Shown here: one piece after another, positions 7,803-15,193 of the stretch
How positions within the stretch are numbered: the stretch's first letter is position 1
How the letters are laid out: each line of letters begins with the position of its first letter
Virus record (IMG/VR): IMGVR_UViG_3300042383_000480
Location: 1 to 50,306 of that record
Source of the DNA: a virus
Reading direction: 5' to 3' (one strand)
DNA length: 50,306 nt
The notes under the pieces: model-generated
What the model was told of the DNA's origin: nothing
What the model saw: the letters and a program-made list of their open reading frames with translations, nothing else
The model's database searches: none
Translations under genes and position numbers: made by a program

Positions 7803-8167
7803 ATCAAAATATTCCTAGTTTCATATGTGTTTTCTATTGATGCAATACGATAACCCAATAAACTAGTTTTCTCTCTCGATGCGTTTAGTACTTGTGCAAC
7901 GATTTGACTAAGTTGAATATCTGTCAATGTTTTTAATGAATCAATTAATTCAAATACATTAACATTATCAATCCGAGCTTGATTCAATAAAACAATTGAG
8001 GTTGCTCTTGCACTTTCAAGATCAAACTCTCGTTTTAAAAAGAACCCAACAGTTGCATCAATTTGATTACTTGGAAAAGTGATTTCATGATTGAAAAAGT
8101 TATCATAAAATTGTTTTACTTCACTAGATGAGTCCGTAAATTGTACTGATGGTAAATTACTAGCCAT
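7799..8167 (-). CDS. Small conserved virion-region protein of unknown function
   Basis: The product is 122 residues long and largely helical, without signal peptide or membrane segment. The phrases FPSNQIDATVGFFLKREFD and NVNVFELIDSLKTLTDIQLSQIV resemble a small protein that sits next to gene 4 in several marine T4-like phages, where it has no assigned role. An AGGAT ribosome site precedes the ATG. The gene starts four bases after the upstream stop and overlaps gene 4 by four bases, so it belongs to the 9164-to-4819 unit. A structural or assembly role is likely from position only. Confidence 0.8.
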   Translation of the reverse strand: MASNLPSVQFTDSSSEVKQFYDNFFNHEITFPSNQIDATVGFFLKREFDLESARATSIVLLNQARIDNVNVFELIDSLKTLTDIQLSQIVAQVLNASREKTSLLGYRIASIENTYETRNILI

Positions 8168-8171
8168 GTTA

Positions 8172-9164
8172 TTATCCTAATTTTACTTGTGTTGCCACGG
8201 TTGGGGCATTTGCGGTTTCATTAATTGGAAATGCAATACCTTGAATACCATTTATAGCCGGTTTTGTATCAGCCGCTGTAGCTAAATTATTTATAATACC
8301 AGTTGTACCAAAAATATTTAATCCATTCGTATTTTGATATGTATTAATTTGTTGTATGATCGTATTAACATTAGCATCTGGATTATTAAGTGTGTTAGTA
8401 AATGTTGGACTAACTGATGTAATGTTAGGATCTCCTGTCAATGGACTCGGTGTAGAATCGTAATGCTCTAATGCAAACCCATTGACTTCATCACTTGTTA
8501 CTTTACCTGACCCGTAAGCAATTGATTCAAATAGCAATGACATTGAAAAATCATGTAATGTATTTTCTGAATATGCTAGCTTATTATGATCCCATTTTTT
8601 AATAATAGGATTTATAAGTTTATAGCTCACAAATTCATGTCTAGCCATTTGATATACAGTTATATAATTAAAAAATGGTGATGTACTACCATTGTCCAAT
8701 CCATAAGGAGCCGTTATAAAATTGGAATTCCTAGTTGCATTTCTATTATATGCACCAGGTGATTGTGCAGAATTTGAATCAGCATAGTAATAACTATAAT
8801 AATTTTGCCAAACTTTGTTTATCAATCCCATATTATCATCATGAAATATTAGGTTAATTTCACCAGGTTTATGCTGATATTGAACAGCTTTTTTTCTATT
8901 ATATTGATTAACCAAGTCAGCTGAAATCTCAAATTTAGGTAACTCTATAGATTTAACCAACATACCAATCTCATTACGATGCCTATTAATCAATGCCGCA
9001 TCTTTACATGCATTTTGGTTAATATTAAACGCAACATGATATAAGTATTTGTGTTTTGGTGCTAGACGAAATTGATCATCAACAAATAGTCTAGCCGCGT
9101 GTTGTTGATCACGCAGATAGATATTTGTATCATCATGTAAGAATTTATTAGGTGTAAATGACAT
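8172..9164 (-). CDS. Tail-tube-fold virion protein (baseplate/tube-initiator candidate)
   Basis: The product is 330 residues long. The N-terminal two-thirds look like the tail-tube fold: GMLVKSIELPKFEISADLVNQ is followed by a YNRKKAVQYQHKPGEINLIFHDD strand pair and the helix MGLINKVWQNYYSYYY, the same order as in gp19 tubes. T4 baseplate proteins gp48 and gp54, which cap and start the tube, share this fold, so one of these roles is the best guess. The last 100 residues are Asn/Thr-rich and low in complexity. A terminator lies between this gene and the tube gene upstream. An AATAAATA motif directly before the ATG may start its own late transcript. No Shine-Dalgarno is visible. Confidence 0.75.
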   Translation of the reverse strand: MSFTPNKFLHDDTNIYLRDQQHAARLFVDDQFRLAPKHKYLYHVAFNINQNACKDAALINRHRNEIGMLVKSIELPKFEISADLVNQYNRKKAVQYQHKPGEINLIFHDDNMGLINKVWQNYYSYYYADSNSAQSPGAYNRNATRNSNFITAPYGLDNGSTSPFFNYITVYQMARHEFVSYKLINPIIKKWDHNKLAYSENTLHDFSMSLLFESIAYGSGKVTSDEVNGFALEHYDSTPSPLTGDPNITSVSPTFTNTLNNPDANVNTIIQQINTYQNTNGLNIFGTTGIINNLATAADTKPAINGIQGIAFPINETANAPTVATQVKLG

Positions 9165-9169
9165 ATCAG

Positions 9170-9177
9170 TATTTATT
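9170..9177 (-). promoter_or_regulatory. Late promoter motif AATAAATA before the tube-fold gene
   Basis: The minus strand reads AATAAATA five bases before the ATG at 9164 and downstream of a terminator. A start at the usual distance would make the mRNA nearly leaderless. Confidence 0.45.
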
Positions 9178-9214
9178 CATTAATTAACTTCGCAGTTAAT
9201 ACATAGACAATAAA

Positions 9215-9234
9215 AAACCCACTTTCGTGGGTTT
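9215..9234 (-). terminator. Rho-independent terminator after the tail tube gene
   Basis: Minus-strand RNA has the stem AAACCCAC/GTGGGTTT closed by a GAAA tetraloop and followed by U residues. It lies eight bases after the stop of the tube gene. Confidence 0.9.
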
Positions 9235-9242
9235 CTTATATA

Positions 9243-9875
9243 TTAAGCACCTAATGCGTTAGTTGTACCACGGACTTGTTTAAATCCTGGTGCTCCTAAA
9301 CTAGCCGATGCACCAACTTGAACACAGTTATCTGGTTGTATCGAAAGTTCGATCATAAGTGGTGTACTTTCTTTGTATGCTAATGCTGTTTTGTTCCAGT
9401 TTGTTTTTTGAATGTAGCATCCATAACATTCCCATGTTTCCAAAACATTTGGAGTATCAGCACCATTACCACCATCTAATATTTCAATACGCATTGTGAA
9501 TTTGTAATCGCCTGCAGATGCTGCTGAACTTTGTTCAAAGAAATCAAATTGCTTTTGATTTTGTTCACCAACTAATTTACTAACTGCACCAGTAACATCA
9601 TCACGAATAGATACGGTCATTGCCCCCCATTTTGGTTTGCTAGCATAATGAATAGTACTATTATATACATCAATAGTTTGATCGGTATATTCCAGGCTTG
9701 GACGCTGTGCATCATTAACTTGTTTAGTTAACTCGGTTGTGCTTCCAGAAACCCCGAAGTTTTCCAACGAGATTCTGAAGCGATATGCCAATTTAGGCAT
9801 TAATAAACCCTGGGTGCTAGCACTTTGGTCAGATGCTAGCGGAACTGTAAAATTTGATAGAGCTGCTATTGCCAT
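9243..9875 (-). CDS. 19: Tail tube protein (gp19-like)
   Basis: This is the major subunit of the inner tail tube through which DNA leaves the head. The 210-residue product has the typical opening ending SQGLLMPKLAYRFRI-like (here TQGLLMPKLAYRFRISLENFG) and the strand phrases ELTKQVNDAQRPSLEYTDQ, WGAMTVSIRDDV, FFEQSSAASAGDYKFTMRIE and ETWECYGCYIQ. Together these match tube proteins of T4-like cyanophages. The length is a little above T4 gp19 (163 aa). It follows the sheath gene by 13 bases with a TCTCC-complement ribosome site (GGAGA), and a strong terminator ends the 18-19 unit. Confidence 0.93.
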   Translation of the reverse strand: MAIAALSNFTVPLASDQSASTQGLLMPKLAYRFRISLENFGVSGSTTELTKQVNDAQRPSLEYTDQTIDVYNSTIHYASKPKWGAMTVSIRDDVTGAVSKLVGEQNQKQFDFFEQSSAASAGDYKFTMRIEILDGGNGADTPNVLETWECYGCYIQKTNWNKTALAYKESTPLMIELSIQPDNCVQVGASASLGAPGFKQVRGTTNALGA

Positions 9876-9888
9876 TATATTCTCCTAA

Positions 9889-12800
9889 TTATGCTTGACC
9901 AAGTTTAGCAATAGCGCCAGTATTTTCTAAACGTAATGGAATATAGATGAATTCCACTGCTTTTACTGGTTCGATTGCGATGTCAACATAAAGCTCATTT
10001 GCATCAATTCTTGATGGTGTATTGTTTGATGTATCACAAACTACCAAATAATCATATAATGCTCTTTGTCCTACCAATTCTAGTAAGAAGCTTTCAATTT
10101 GTTGTTTAATTTCATTTCTTGTAATAGTATCATTTGGTTCAAAAATATATGGTTTTGCAATTCTTGATAATTGTACACGTAAGTAAATTACTAATCGTGC
10201 AACATTGATACGATCTAATGAACTGGCCACTAATTGACGAGTTTTTTGTCCATAGTTAACTAACCCAGTACCAGAAATATATGTAATTGGATTAACATGG
10301 ATATTTGCCAATGTATCACGCTGTCCATTATTTAACGCAACTGATCTAAATTCCCCCTCAGCATCAATATAACCAACCGAAGATGCATTAGTAATACCAC
10401 CGCGTCTTACACCAGCTGGTGCAAACCAAGGATAACTTACATTATCACTTAATGCAATTGTACGTAGCATCATGTGGCTAGGTGGGACCGAAATGTGATT
10501 ACCAATATTATCAGTTGTATAACCCCATGGATAGAATACTCCAAGATATGGATCAGTTGAAACCAAACCATCTGCATTATCTTCCAATGCATTATTAATA
10601 TTATTACCCCAGTTACTTAATGTGGTAGCATCTGGTGTCAGTCTTGCTGGAGTATCACCGACAATAAATGCGGTTAAACCACGATCATAGTTCAGACTAA
10701 TTAAAGGTTTAATCAATTCCGAATACCCAGGAGCAGCAATTAAGTTAAAGACACGATTATCTTCATCTCTGATTTGTTGGTTGCTATTAACTAATTCAGT
10801 CAATGATTGTAATACAACAGTACGTTGTGCAATTCTTCCAAATGAACCAGATCCATCAGCTTGATTTGCTGCCTCACTAATCCAACGGTGTGGATAATAG
10901 TTAGACATCAACTCGTCATTGTTATAACGTTGATTATTGCTTAATACATCAATATAGTTGTAAACATATTTTTTAATATTGAATCCACTACGGCGAAGAT
11001 TCCATAACAACATACCTTTTGGATATAATGCTGGATTTGGTGCATCAGGATCTAAGAAATTACTTGTTAATAAGTCAACAATTGAACTTGGATTTGCTGA
11101 ACGGCCATTAGTATCCCATCTTGCATCATGGAATAGAACCCCATTTTCAGTAGTTTGATCCGAGTTATCAACCAATACCCATTGTTTAGTTAGATAATCA
11201 TATTTGTAAATCAATGGATAATTTTCTAAATCAGCTGTACTAATCCATAAATCACCATTTTTTAATTCAGTTAACCCATCAGATTGTGTAGTTGGAGCAG
11301 TTGCACTTACAATAGGACCTTGGCTATCAGTTGCACCAACACCATTACCTAAGTTTACATTACGATATCCAACCCATGTTGTACCATTGTGAACTAATAT
11401 ATCAACATCTTCAATATTACCGTTGTACCATAATTGACCATTTGCTGTTAAAGTAGTTGGTGCATTTGAACTTGCTGTTGCAAAAGATTTAGTTTTATCG
11501 GTTGATGAAACTGAAGACCAATTACTAGCAACATATGTACCAGCGATACCAGAAGGTGCTGCGTAGAAGTTTGCAGTAGAAGTTACTGAATATAATTTAG
11601 ATACTGGAGTATGTGATCCATCTACGAATGTAATTTCTCCACCTTTAATGTGGCTAATAACTACTTGATTAGTTGTTGTAGCAGATGCTACTACATTAGT
11701 AAATCCAGCTGCATTAATTTGGCTAACAATTGCTTCGATTACCGTCACCGCAGTATCTCCATTTGTAACAGTAAATGATAAAGATTTAGCAGAATCACTA
11801 TTTTCAGCAATTGTAAATGTATAGGTGTTTGCAGCAAATGTTGAATTTGTTACAATAGCAGATGTGACAGTTGTTGGTCCAACACTAGCACGGCGATACA
11901 ATTTAAAATCTGCATATTGTGGATGAACAATACTATTTTGAGTTACAGTAGCACCTGAATCATTATATTTAACATACATTGTGTTAATAGGTAAGTTAAT
12001 ACCTCCACCAATTGCGTCCAATCCATCAATAGCATCTATATTATTTGCATATAGTGATACAGTAGCCGGTGTCCACTGAGCTGCTTTAGAATTATATTGA
12101 TTCACAAACCAGTGTGCTCCAGAATTTGGAGTAGTTGTTTTAATCCAAACTGCACCAGAAGCAATTCCGTTGTTAGATCCAGTATTATCAATTGCTTTGA
12201 ATAATGGGATTTGTGTATGGGAACTAATTTGTAATGCTGGTGCTAAAAATGTTCCAGTAGTTTCACCAGTAGCTAAAATACCAGTTGCTATTGCAGCAGA
12301 TCCAGAAATTACTAAGTTTGGCCCAGTTGAGAATAATTGTAACTTATTATTTACAATACCAGCAGAAATCTTAGTAGTTGTTGTCTGTGCATTAATCGCA
12401 GTTACAAGTGTACTTAAATTTGTAACACTTGTCATGGTAATAGTTGTAGTATTGATTGTTAATGTATCAGATGATCCGACTGTTATTGCACTTTGAAGTT
12501 TTGAACCTTGCGCGGTTGGCCAACTTGCAACCCATTCGGTTGATCCAACTTCAACCCATTTAACACCAGATGCTGATGTTGTAATTGGTTTTTTAAACCA
12601 TAGATTAATAAGACCAGAGACTGCAACAATTGCATAACTACCGATTGCACCAAAACTAGCTTTTGGAGTATAATCTTGCCCAGCAAAATCAACAACATAA
12701 TTAGGATCAGTAATAACAGATGGTTTTTGGACAGTAAAAGATTGTCCACCTGCTACAGTAGCTGGATTTGCATCCCATTGAAAAATACCGTATTGAGTAT

Positions 12801-13224
12801 CAGCAGTATCAATCCACACGGTTCCATCTACTGGCAGACCGGCAGGTGCATCAGCAGATTCTTCAAGTTGTGATAAATCAATATCACCACGAACTACATA
12901 CGCACTATTGCTTACACCTAGAAAGCTGTATGCGGCTTGTAAACCATATTCGTTTAATTCACCAGCATGAACTGGATTATTGTTAGCATCAGTTTGGAAA
13001 ATCGGAGTTCCAAAAGTATCTGATAAATCTTTTTGGCTAGTCATTAAATAAACTTGACCAGCATTTGCTTTTAAAGTACCTGGTGCAATACCTGTACCTG
13101 AACCGTTTTGCTTATTTTCGGCAGAAGCAACAACGATTAATGGAACTGTACCCGGTGCGGAAGGGGTGTAAAAACTTTCGTCAATTACAGTAACGCTTAC
13201 GCCTGGTGATTGAAGTTGAGCCAT
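9889..13224 (-). CDS. 18: Contractile tail sheath protein (gp18-like), enlarged
   Basis: This is the sheath subunit that contracts to drive the tube into the host. At 1111 residues it is far larger than T4 gp18 (659). Residues 1-115 are the standard N-terminal part: SPGVSVTVIDESFYTPSAPGTVPLI at the start and NEYGLQAAYSFLGVSNSAYVVRGD further on. The C-terminal third is also standard, with SSLDRINVARLVIYLRVQLSRIAKPYIFEPND and ELYVDIAIEPVKAVEFIYIPLRLE forming the interlocking strands. About residues 120-680 hold extra surface-type domains rich in Thr/Ser/Asn, including repeated short W-x-x-x-T-T-x-W pieces and an Ig-like beta stretch. A GGAG ribosome site precedes the ATG. Such insertions probably decorate the outer sheath surface. 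Confidence 0.95.
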   Translation of the reverse strand: MAQLQSPGVSVTVIDESFYTPSAPGTVPLIVVASAENKQNGSGTGIAPGTLKANAGQVYLMTSQKDLSDTFGTPIFQTDANNNPVHAGELNEYGLQAAYSFLGVSNSAYVVRGDIDLSQLEESADAPAGLPVDGTVWIDTADTQYGIFQWDANPATVAGGQSFTVQKPSVITDPNYVVDFAGQDYTPKASFGAIGSYAIVAVSGLINLWFKKPITTSASGVKWVEVGSTEWVASWPTAQGSKLQSAITVGSSDTLTINTTTITMTSVTNLSTLVTAINAQTTTTKISAGIVNNKLQLFSTGPNLVISGSAAIATGILATGETTGTFLAPALQISSHTQIPLFKAIDNTGSNNGIASGAVWIKTTTPNSGAHWFVNQYNSKAAQWTPATVSLYANNIDAIDGLDAIGGGINLPINTMYVKYNDSGATVTQNSIVHPQYADFKLYRRASVGPTTVTSAIVTNSTFAANTYTFTIAENSDSAKSLSFTVTNGDTAVTVIEAIVSQINAAGFTNVVASATTTNQVVISHIKGGEITFVDGSHTPVSKLYSVTSTANFYAAPSGIAGTYVASNWSSVSSTDKTKSFATASSNAPTTLTANGQLWYNGNIEDVDILVHNGTTWVGYRNVNLGNGVGATDSQGPIVSATAPTTQSDGLTELKNGDLWISTADLENYPLIYKYDYLTKQWVLVDNSDQTTENGVLFHDARWDTNGRSANPSSIVDLLTSNFLDPDAPNPALYPKGMLLWNLRRSGFNIKKYVYNYIDVLSNNQRYNNDELMSNYYPHRWISEAANQADGSGSFGRIAQRTVVLQSLTELVNSNQQIRDEDNRVFNLIAAPGYSELIKPLISLNYDRGLTAFIVGDTPARLTPDATTLSNWGNNINNALEDNADGLVSTDPYLGVFYPWGYTTDNIGNHISVPPSHMMLRTIALSDNVSYPWFAPAGVRRGGITNASSVGYIDAEGEFRSVALNNGQRDTLANIHVNPITYISGTGLVNYGQKTRQLVASSLDRINVARLVIYLRVQLSRIAKPYIFEPNDTITRNEIKQQIESFLLELVGQRALYDYLVVCDTSNNTPSRIDANELYVDIAIEPVKAVEFIYIPLRLENTGAIAKLGQA

Positions 13225-13247
13225 AATATATTCTCCATGAACAATGT

Positions 13248-13274
13248 CTAAATAGATCTCTTTGTGTATTTAGT
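13248..13274. promoter_or_regulatory. Inverted CTAAATA repeats between sheath and HNH genes
   Basis: CTAAATA on the plus strand at 13248-13254 faces TATTTAG at 13267-13273 (ACTAAATA on the minus strand from 13274). Both resemble late promoter cores TATAAATA with a changed second base, and each points to a gene (HNH on plus, sheath on minus). The matches are incomplete, so this is tentative. Confidence 0.3.
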
Positions 13275-13291
13275 AAATTTCAGGGTTTTAT

Positions 13292-13684
13292 ATGGCGATA
13301 AGGGGTATAAAAAGGGATAATAAAGGGGTGATATCAATAAATATTAATATGAGACCACTATGTAAATGCGGATATAGACCAGCAGCGATAAATTATATAA
13401 AGAATGAAAGAACTTATTATAGAAAACTATGTGAAACTTGTTTAAAGAATGGGTTATATCATGGCATACCCAGATGGTTTCGGTCTGGGTATACTATAAA
13501 AAATCAATGTGATAAATGTGGATATAAATCGCAATATACAGAAATATTTGCGGTATTTCATGTTGATGGAAATTTAAACAATTGTAGACCAAGCAACCTT
13601 AAAACAGTGTGCTCCAACTGTCAACGGATACTACATCTAGAAGGGATATATTGGAAGCAAGGGGATCTTCATCCTGACCTATAA
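13292..13684 (+). CDS. Small zinc-binding HNH-like protein
   Basis: The product is 130 residues with four CxxC-type knuckles: CKC (24-26), CETC (47-50), CDKC (73-76) and CSNC (107-110). The last pair closes an HNH-like core HVDGNLNNCRPSNLKTVC, with H90, N94 and N102. Similar proteins occur in T4-like cyanophages and are usually called HNH endonucleases, but whether they cut DNA is unclear. CAGGG lies eight bases before the ATG. It is a single plus-strand gene among minus-strand genes, and its last 86 bases overlap the dNMP kinase gene tail to tail. It could be a free-standing homing nuclease or a small DNA-binding regulator. Confidence 0.8.
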   Translation: MAIRGIKRDNKGVISININMRPLCKCGYRPAAINYIKNERTYYRKLCETCLKNGLYHGIPRWFRSGYTIKNQCDKCGYKSQYTEIFAVFHVDGNLNNCRPSNLKTVCSNCQRILHLEGIYWKQGDLHPDL

Positions 13685-14291
13685 CGTGTGTCTGTACACT
13701 ATTATATAAGTCTGAAATAGATCCATTATTTTCTATAATTACATCGAATTCTAATCCATACCAAGCCCACTCACTTTCGTGAACACCATAACGTCTTAAC
13801 AATATTGATTTACTAATACTATCACCACGTAATGCATCTTTAACATATGGGTGCCAGTCTGGTTCTGGACCACGTTTTACCCGGATGATTTTCCCACCAG
13901 CTGCCCTAATTGCTTGAAATTCATTTGGGAATCTACAGTCTGAAATGACTATATTATCTTTACTTCTTCGAAGTTTATTTTCAAGACTAGCAATCCAAAT
14001 ATCTTGGTGAAACCCATCACGACATACCTCAGTTCCCCAATTTTGTAAAACCCATCGAGGTGTTATGTTTATCCCAAGTCTTTTTGTCCACCATTCATCT
14101 TGCTTTTCTCGCCATACACGAGATTCTTGTGTTCGGCCTTCAAGTAGTGTCCTGTCCCATCCGAATATTACTGACACCGCATCTTTTAATGATGCGGCAA
14201 ATGATTCACATCTAAAACTGTGAAAATTTGCTAGATAGTCCGCTACCGTACCTTTCCCAGATCCAATTGATCCGACTACACCTATAATCAT
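13599..14291 (-). CDS. 1: Deoxynucleoside monophosphate kinase (T4 gene 1-like)
   Basis: This enzyme phosphorylates dNMPs to dNDPs with ATP, feeding nucleotides to phage replication. The 230-residue product (T4 gp1 is 241) has the P-loop GSIGSGKGT (7-15) and the lid/substrate region WDRTLLEGRTQESRVWREKQDEWW. It also has WVLQNWGTEVCRDGFHQDIWI, typical of this family, and the strand IVISDCRFPNEFQAIRAAGG. An AAGGAG ribosome site and an exact TTGACA-N17-TATAAT promoter lie upstream, so it can be expressed early by host RNA polymerase despite its place among late genes. The C-terminal 28 residues are encoded antisense to the HNH gene and may be a non-conserved extension. Confidence 0.95.
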   Translation of the reverse strand: MIIGVVGSIGSGKGTVADYLANFHSFRCESFAASLKDAVSVIFGWDRTLLEGRTQESRVWREKQDEWWTKRLGINITPRWVLQNWGTEVCRDGFHQDIWIASLENKLRRSKDNIVISDCRFPNEFQAIRAAGGKIIRVKRGPEPDWHPYVKDALRGDSISKSILLRRYGVHESEWAWYGLEFDVIIENNGSISDLYNSVQTHVIGQDEDPLASNISLLDVVSVDSWSTLF

Positions 14292-14301
14292 ATTACTTTC
14301 T

Positions 14302-14345
14302 CCTTGTAACCATAGTATTATATCAAATGATTACAAGGATGTCAA
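14302..14345 (-). promoter_or_regulatory. Consensus host-type promoter with flanking palindrome for dNMP kinase
   Basis: The minus strand carries TTGACA (14345-14340), a 17-base spacer and TATAAT (14322-14317), an exact sigma-70 consensus. A palindrome with arms CCTTGTAAnCAT / ATGnTTACAAGG (14302-14338, 13-base centre) brackets the -10 box, so a bound dimeric repressor would block it. The left arm should lie upstream of the transcript start, so the symmetry looks like a DNA operator, not an RNA hairpin. Confidence 0.8.
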
Positions 14346-14348
14346 TCA

Positions 14349-15137
14349 TTATCCTAAAACAAAGTAATAACCCGTTCCACCAGAAATCAATGTTTCGAGT
14401 TCTTTATCCAACGCAGCTAATTCTTCTTTTGCAGCCGATTTTAAATCATTACCATTAAGCGTTATACCACCGCTTGTTGGCCCAGCTATTGATGCAAATA
14501 AACTTCTAGCTTCACCAAGCATCATTTTACATGTTGCCAAGGTATAATCACGCAACCATTGTTTAGCGTAAATATCAGTTAATAATACAAAGTCAGGTCT
14601 GAAATTGTATGATTGAATTAGTATTTGTTCACCTTGTGCAAATGGTCTTTGTAAAATATCTAATAAGTGACTAGTTGGTTTCCATTTAAATTCAATATAA
14701 CTACCAAACATACGTCCAACTAGTTTTTGATATCCTGCAAATAATTCATAAGTTGCTAATCCACCCATCATACTACCACTCATTAAGTAGGTATTCGTAT
14801 ATGCCAAGTTAAATGGTTCAAATAATGTACCACCACCGCCCATACCGGATCTTGATCCGATTGCACGTCTAAAAACTTGTCTAACTTCAATAATTTCGTC
14901 AGGAAGTCTATATTCATTTTGATCTTGAATTAATTCCAAGAAACTATAGCTTTCTTCAACGGCATTTGGGCTGCGTTGTCTATATCGGGTTAATGCTCGA
15001 TCAAGAGCAGTTTCATAGTGAATTGGATCCAAGTCAATATCGATCATTCCATCACCTAACATAGCTTTTACATAATCAAAAACTTTGTTACGTTCGATAG
15101 TTGATGTGGTAGTTGTATCTGTAAGCAGTTCAGTCAT
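14349..15137 (-). CDS. 13: Neck protein (gp13-like head completion)
   Basis: This protein forms part of the neck that joins the filled head to the tail. The 262-residue product has the family phrases DYVKAMLGDGMIDIDLDPIHYETALDRAL, EESYSFLELIQDQNEYRLPDEIIEVRQVFRR and LATYELFAGYQKLVGRMFG, and ends with the helix-rich AKEELAALDKELETL and GYYFVLG. It resembles gp13 of T4-like cyanophages. A GATAAATA late motif and GGAG ribosome site precede the ATG. It is divergent from gene 14, its neck partner, with a shared palindromic promoter region in the 56-base gap. The early promoter of the dNMP kinase gene begins four bases before its stop codon region ends. Confidence 0.88.
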   Translation of the reverse strand: MTELLTDTTTTSTIERNKVFDYVKAMLGDGMIDIDLDPIHYETALDRALTRYRQRSPNAVEESYSFLELIQDQNEYRLPDEIIEVRQVFRRAIGSRSGMGGGGTLFEPFNLAYTNTYLMSGSMMGGLATYELFAGYQKLVGRMFGSYIEFKWKPTSHLLDILQRPFAQGEQILIQSYNFRPDFVLLTDIYAKQWLRDYTLATCKMMLGEARSLFASIAGPTSGGITLNGNDLKSAAKEELAALDKELETLISGGTGYYFVLG

Positions 15138-15153
15138 AATAGTTCTCCAACTA

Positions 15154-15161
15154 TATTTATC
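15154..15161 (-). promoter_or_regulatory. Late promoter motif for gene 13
   Basis: The minus strand reads GATAAATA and is followed by a leader with TTGGAG before the ATG at 15137. It is one half of a perfect 17-base palindrome with the plus-strand motif. Confidence 0.7.
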
Positions 15162-15162
15162 T

Positions 15163-15170
15163 GATAAATA
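15163..15170 (+). promoter_or_regulatory. Late promoter motif for genes 14-15-Nudix
   Basis: The plus strand reads GATAAATA, 23 bases before the TTG start of gene 14. It mirrors the minus-strand motif across one central base, giving back-to-back late promoters. Confidence 0.7.
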
Positions 15171-15193
15171 TCATATAACACCGGAGAATTACG

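Noticed and set aside
13599-13684. HNH gene ending earlier, to avoid the overlap
   Set aside because: The overlap encodes the fourth zinc knuckle CSNC and the QRILH segment, which appear to belong to the domain.
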